From positions 1-16,485 of the forward strand of contig CAXUEY010000133.1 of the NCBI GenBank assembly GCA_964250225.1: a DNA stretch of 16,485 nt, read 5' to 3'. Shown one piece after another: positions 13,273-16,485 of the stretch. Source of the stretch: Paraktedonobacter sp964250225. Lineage in GTDB: Bacteria; Chloroflexota; Ktedonobacteria; Ktedonobacterales; Ktedonobacteraceae. Under the pieces are notes generated by a model, which saw nothing but the letters and a program-made list of their open reading frames with translations, did no database searches and had not been told where the DNA came from. How positions within the stretch are numbered: position 1 is the first letter of the stretch; each line of letters opens with the position of its first letter. A program made the translations under genes and the position numbers.

Positions 13273-13749
13273 ATGAATACACGCCAACCCACCCTGGAAG
13301 TTGTCAGGGCTACTATAGAAGATCTTCCACGCATCGTTCCGCTTTTCGACGCCTATCGTCAGTTTTATAAATACGCCGAGGATCTGGAGGGTGCGCGTCG
13401 TTTTCTCACGGCCCACTTCGAGGAGCAGAGTTCAGTGATTTTTCTGGCCTTCAAACGCGACGGAGAAGGTGCGCGAGAGGCCTGCGGCTTTGCTCAACTC
13501 TATCCCTCGTTCTCATCGGGTGTGATGAAACGGCTATGGATCTTGAATGACCTGTTTGTCGCTCCCGAAGCGCGGCGTCTGGGCGTTGGGAGAGCGCTTT
13601 TAGAGCGCGCGCGCCAACTGGCTGTAGAGACGCAGGCGAAGGGTTTGACGCTGCAAACTGCCGTCGACAACGCTACCGCGCAAGCAGTCTACGAGTCTGC
13701 GGGCTGGCAACGTGAAAAACAATTTTATACGTATAATCTGGTTTTATAG
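13273..13749 (+). CDS. GNAT-family N-acetyltransferase
   Basis: A 158-residue acetyl-CoA-dependent acyltransferase. The N-terminal strand and helix (LEVVRATIEDLPRIVPLFDAY), the central LNDLFVAPEARRLGVGRALL with the acetyl-CoA pyrophosphate loop RRLGVG (motif A), and the C-terminal ATAQAVYESAGWQREKQFYTY are all typical. The acceptor amine is unknown; family members act on small molecules, peptides or proteins. ATG 13273 follows GAAAGGATC (13255-13263). The gap 13089-13272 upstream has only a weak seven-base inverted repeat (GAAGCAG at 13202-13208 with CTGCTTC at 13229-13235). The resolvase gene follows after 16 bases, so the two are probably co-transcribed. Confidence 0.92.
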   Translation: MNTRQPTLEVVRATIEDLPRIVPLFDAYRQFYKYAEDLEGARRFLTAHFEEQSSVIFLAFKRDGEGAREACGFAQLYPSFSSGVMKRLWILNDLFVAPEARRLGVGRALLERARQLAVETQAKGLTLQTAVDNATAQAVYESAGWQREKQFYTYNLVL

Positions 13750-13765
13750 AGGGGAAAACGCGCTT

Positions 13766-14194
13766 ATGGCACACAAACCGCTCACGTTGCGTCTGACGCT
13801 GCCCTTGCCGCCTAGCATCAATGAGCAGTACGCGACGGTCAACGGGCGACGCGTCAGTACGCTGGTGGCCAGGCGCTTTAAGCAAAATGTGCAGCAGAAG
13901 GTTCGCGAGCTTGAACGCGCCAACCAGCTCACCGCCGAGATGCGCGAGCAGTTGGGCACAGGCTATCTGGCCCTGCTGCTGCTCTTCTATTTCGAGACGC
14001 CGCTGAAACGCGATCTGGATGGCGGCCTGAAGATCAGCCAGGACGCCCTCTGCTCAGCCCTCGACCTTAACGATAACCGCGTCGTAAGCCTGCATCTGCT
14101 CAAATATATCGACCCGTTACATCCGCATCTGGAAGTTGAGCTGGAGGCTCTGGAGGAGTGGCAGTTTGATGAAGAGTATGTGGTATTGTCATAA
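13766..14194 (+). CDS. RusA-family crossover junction endodeoxyribonuclease
   Basis: A 142-residue predicted nuclease that resolves Holliday junctions. It has the family opening LPLPPSINEQY (12-22), a VNGRRV turn, and the catalytic region KRDLDGGLKISQDALCSALDLNDNRV (from 81), where D83, D85 and D103 are the candidate metal ligands equivalent to the three RusA aspartates. Length fits RusA. AGAGGGGAAAA (13748-13758) precedes the ATG. RusA proteins are usually prophage-borne, yet no phage gene lies nearby, so this is either a domesticated or a normal chromosomal copy. It ends with a six-base convergent overlap with the membrane-protein gene. Confidence 0.85.
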   Translation: MAHKPLTLRLTLPLPPSINEQYATVNGRRVSTLVARRFKQNVQQKVRELERANQLTAEMREQLGTGYLALLLLFYFETPLKRDLDGGLKISQDALCSALDLNDNRVVSLHLLKYIDPLHPHLEVELEALEEWQFDEEYVVLS

Positions 14195-14677
14195 GCTGTG
14201 CGTTTGAGAAATGGGCGACTGCGTATCGCGTAGCGTGGCAATCAGCAAGACGCACAGGGCGAGCGCTGCGCATGCAGAACTGGCTGCGTGAAAGCTATCC
14301 CATGCATCACGCACGTGACGCCAGTTTGCAGGTAGAGTACTGGCTGTCCAACTCATAATCTGGAGATTTAAAGGGTTATTCCCAAAGGCAAAGAGGGCGA
14401 GCATCGCGATAAAACTGAGCGCTGCAAGCAGGGTCAGTATGAACGCCACCTTCTGCTTCCGTAGCAGGTAAAGCAGGACGAGACTGGAGATGAGACCGAG
14501 AATTTCAGTGATACCGCCCACGATGGCAAAACCGCCGTAGAACGTATGCTGGACGGTCAGCCATTCGGCTCCGCTCAGCATCTGTTTCCCAGGTATCTCT
14601 AAATCATGTGTCAACGTCAGTCCCAGGACCAGGGCTGCGCACACCAGGCCCACAAAGCGCATAATTTTCAAAAACAC
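14189..14677 (-). CDS. Four-helix membrane protein, DUF1772 (anthrone oxygenase)-like
   Basis: A 162-residue integral membrane protein with four predicted helices at about residues 7-25, 46-72, 78-98 and 128-148. Between helices three and four it has NPLNLQIMSWTAS, then PANWRHVRDAWDSFHAA; the N...W...P..W...R..W...H pattern is what I associate with DUF1772/anthrone-oxygenase-like proteins. Their bacterial function is unclear. The start is GTG 14677, with AAGGAG seven bases upstream (minus strand, 14685-14690); the in-frame ATG five codons later lacks a ribosome site. It is divergent from moaA and overlaps the resolvase stop by six bases. Confidence 0.7.
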   Translation of the reverse strand: MFLKIMRFVGLVCAALVLGLTLTHDLEIPGKQMLSGAEWLTVQHTFYGGFAIVGGITEILGLISSLVLLYLLRKQKVAFILTLLAALSFIAMLALFAFGNNPLNLQIMSWTASTLPANWRHVRDAWDSFHAASSACAALALCVLLIATLRDTQSPISQTHSL

Positions 14678-14778
14678 AGCAGATCTCCTTGAGGAACTTT
14701 TCTTTGATCTCGTTTCTCATGCAAACCTTCGGTAATCCGAGGGCTATCACAGTCAAACCAACCTCTGAATTGCGAATA

Positions 14779-14787
14779 TGATATACT
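14779..14787 (+). promoter_or_regulatory. Extended -10 promoter element of moaA
   Basis: TGATATACT, an extended -10, ends 36 bases before the moaA ATG. No clear -35 stands at 17 bases, as often with extended -10 promoters. No molybdenum-cofactor riboswitch structure is apparent in the short leader. Confidence 0.5.
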
Positions 14788-14823
14788 TAAGGGCATAAAA
14801 ATACAACAGCAAAGGGATAGATC

Positions 14824-15819
14824 ATGGAACCGCTTGCCGATAGCTATGGACGGCGCATTAAGAGTATGCGCATCTCAATTACGGATAAATGTAACTTTCG
14901 CTGCACCTATTGCATGCCAGCGGAGGGTCTGCCCTGGCTGAAAAAGGCGGAGATCCTCTCGTATGAGGAGATTGTGCGGATCGCGCGCGTCTCCGTCTCC
15001 ATCGGTATCGAGCAGATTCGCCTGACCGGGGGAGAGCCGCTAGTGCGCCGCGATGTGCCAGAGTTGGTGCGCCAGTTGCGCCAGATCGAAGGTCTGCGCA
15101 GCCTGAGCCTGACCACCAACGGCATCCTGCTCAAACAACAGGCGGCTGCCCTGGCTGCGGCTGGCCTGACACGCATCAATGTCAGCCTGGACTCGCTGCT
15201 GCGCGAGAAGTTTGCTCGCGTGGCGCGCCGCGATCAGTTGCAGGGCGTGCTGGATGGGCTGCAAGAGCTGAAAAAGCATCCCAAGATCCAGCCGGTGAAG
15301 ATCAACGCGGTGGCCATGCGCGATTTCAGCGAAGAAGAGGTGCTGCCCTTTGTGCAGTTCGCACGCGACAACGCCTTCGTGATGCGCTGGATCGAGTTTA
15401 TGCCCCTTGATGCTGACCAGACCTGGCGCAAAGAAGATATTCTCACGGGCGGCGAGATCAAGGCCATCATCGAGGCGCAGCATGGTCCCCTGGTACCCAT
15501 CACGACGGGTGATGCCTCGGAGACGGCGCGCCGCTATACCTTTAGCGATGGCATCGGCGAAGTGGGCTTTATCAACCCGGTCAGCGAGCCGTTTTGCGCC
15601 AGTTGTGACCGTATCCGTCTGACCGCCGATGGCCAGTTGCGCACCTGCCTCTTCGCCACCGAGGAGACCGATCTGCGCGCCGTGCTGCATTCGGATGCCA
15701 GCGACGAAGACCTGGCCGCTACCCTGCGCCAGGCCGTCTGGCATAAAGAGTTGAAGCACTATATCGGCGATAAACGCTTTAAACGCGCCAACCGTAGCAT
15801 GTCGATGATTGGCGGGTAA
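14824..15819 (+). CDS. moaA: GTP 3',8-cyclase MoaA (molybdenum cofactor synthesis)
   Basis: A 331-residue radical SAM enzyme that converts GTP to 3',8-cyclo-7,8-dihydro-GTP, the first step of molybdenum cofactor synthesis. The SAM-binding cluster motif is C23-NFR-C27-TY-C30, followed by RLTGGEPLVR (66-75), SLTTNG (95-100) and NVSLDSL. The second cluster, which binds GTP, is C258-AS-C261 and C275 in FCASCDRIRLTADGQLRTC. The C-terminus ends SMIGG, keeping the double glycine needed for activity. All known essential residues are present. AAAGGG (14811-14816) precedes the ATG. No other moa gene is in the window; the next gene is a zinc-finger regulator 12 bases on. Confidence 0.97.
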   Translation: MEPLADSYGRRIKSMRISITDKCNFRCTYCMPAEGLPWLKKAEILSYEEIVRIARVSVSIGIEQIRLTGGEPLVRRDVPELVRQLRQIEGLRSLSLTTNGILLKQQAAALAAAGLTRINVSLDSLLREKFARVARRDQLQGVLDGLQELKKHPKIQPVKINAVAMRDFSEEEVLPFVQFARDNAFVMRWIEFMPLDADQTWRKEDILTGGEIKAIIEAQHGPLVPITTGDASETARRYTFSDGIGEVGFINPVSEPFCASCDRIRLTADGQLRTCLFATEETDLRAVLHSDASDEDLAATLRQAVWHKELKHYIGDKRFKRANRSMSMIGG

Positions 15820-15831
15820 GTAGAAAAAACA

Positions 15832-16383
15832 ATGGAGCGCCTATGCCTGGATTTTGTGAATAGCGAATTCCGCAACTTTCGCGGCCTCTGGACGCGCGAC
15901 GACCTGCAAGACCCGGCGTGGCGCTCCCAGTGGCTGCAACGCTGGCATCTGTCGGTTGTCACGTCTCCCGCTGAGGCGACGCTGGCGCAACTCACCGAAC
16001 TGCGCTCGCTCCTGTTCCGCGTTGTGGAGACGCTGATCCGCCATGAAACCATCGCGGAGCCGGACCTGACTACCCTCAACACTCGCCTGCGCCAGACCTT
16101 GTTCATCTACCAGATTGCACAAGTCGGGCAGCACTACCACCTGACCAGCGTACCCGCTGAACAAGATTGGAACTGGGTGCAGAGCGAGATTATCACCGAT
16201 TTCCTGACACTGCTCACCGAACACGACCCCCAATGCTTGAGAATTTGCGCCAATCGGCACTGCCTCTACGTTTTCTACGACGAGACCAGAAGCCACACAC
16301 GCCGCTTTTGCACTATCGATAAATGTGCCAATCTGGTGAAATTGCAACGGTTTCGCGCAAAACAGAAAGCATTGCATCCATAA
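15832..16383 (+). CDS. ABATE-domain/CGNR zinc-finger protein, putative regulator
   Basis: A 183-residue stress-type regulator with the N-terminal ABATE domain (LCLDFVNSE at 4-12, then a helical middle) and a C-terminal zinc finger formed by C139, C144, C160 and C165 in CANRHC...RRFCTIDKCANL, followed by a basic RFRAKQK tail that could contact DNA. The usual CGNR signature is CANL here, so the glycine and arginine are lost although all four cysteines remain. It begins 12 bases after the moaA stop with only a poor ribosome site, suggesting coupled translation with moaA; a functional link to the cofactor is inferred from position. Targets unknown. Confidence 0.85.
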   Translation: MERLCLDFVNSEFRNFRGLWTRDDLQDPAWRSQWLQRWHLSVVTSPAEATLAQLTELRSLLFRVVETLIRHETIAEPDLTTLNTRLRQTLFIYQIAQVGQHYHLTSVPAEQDWNWVQSEIITDFLTLLTEHDPQCLRICANRHCLYVFYDETRSHTRRFCTIDKCANLVKLQRFRAKQKALHP

Positions 16384-16485
16384 GCACAAGCTCTTTTGAG
16401 ATCCGAGAAAAAAGCAGTACTGTGCGACCAGGGAGGAGGATTATCGCGATAAGCGTGCTCCGTTTCATAATGGTATCCCTTCCGT
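16384..16485. other. Right-edge segment with no assigned gene
   Basis: Contains a GGGAGGAGGA ribosome-site-like stretch (16431-16440) and a 12-base perfect palindrome TTATCGCGATAA (16441-16452), then an open frame to the window edge from GTG 16422 or 16455 with a hydrophobic reading. It could be the start of a gene, but too little is visible to call one. Confidence 0.3.

Noticed and set aside
15040..15759. A 239-codon minus-strand open frame within moaA
   Set aside because: moaA on the plus strand carries all radical SAM motifs; the antisense reading has none.
15841..16389. A 182-codon minus-strand open frame opposite the CGNR gene
   Set aside because: The plus-strand ABATE and zinc-finger motifs identify the real gene.

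Overview
The window looks like chromosomal DNA of a Ktedonobacteria-type Chloroflexota. This is an inference from a high-affinity-type [NiFe]-hydrogenase maturation cluster with a small protein ending in RYMRIRSM, a deazaflavin-type reductase, abundant small regulators and several G/C-rich palindromic repeats between genes. No rRNA or tRNA was seen to confirm the taxon, and no CRISPR array or transposase was seen.

Positions 1-4464 (+ strand) hold a [NiFe]-hydrogenase accessory operon: a small hypothetical protein, the large-subunit maturation endopeptidase, a small repeat-bearing membrane protein, a ~300-bp repeat-rich spacer, then hypA, hypC, hypD and hypE. HypC/HypD/HypE build the Fe(CN)2CO group, HypA delivers nickel, and the endopeptidase trims the large subunit last. 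hypB, hypF and the structural subunits are not in the window; the structural genes probably lie to the left.

Positions 4465-6157 hold an operon of two SRPBCC/AHSA1-like proteins flanking an ArsR-type repressor. It is preceded by an extended -10 promoter framed by two near-identical inverted repeats that show a compensatory base change. A set of hairpins (6185-6314) separates it from a convergent PduO-type corrinoid adenosyltransferase (6332-6874, - strand).

Positions 6998-9062 form a visibly A/T-rich segment: a helix-turn-helix regulator with a long helical, TPR-like sensor half (- strand), and divergently two overlapping small unknown genes (+) closed by a strong intrinsic terminator.

Positions 9092-11776 (- strand) carry a probable operon: an ArsR-type regulator with a DUF2087 domain, a TPR-like/alpha-beta hydrolase protein and an R2K-clade ATP-grasp enzyme. 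Divergent from it are a TetR regulator and a deazaflavin-dependent nitroreductase-family protein (11933-13088).

Positions 13273-16485 carry a GNAT acetyltransferase, a RusA-like resolvase, a convergent four-helix membrane protein (DUF1772-like), moaA for molybdenum cofactor synthesis, and an ABATE/CGNR zinc-finger regulator directly behind moaA.

No single obviously new multi-gene system stands out. The best candidates for new biology are the repeat-bearing hydrogenase-linked small protein, the HTH-TPR regulator with its two small divergent genes, and the regulator/hydrolase/ATP-grasp operon.
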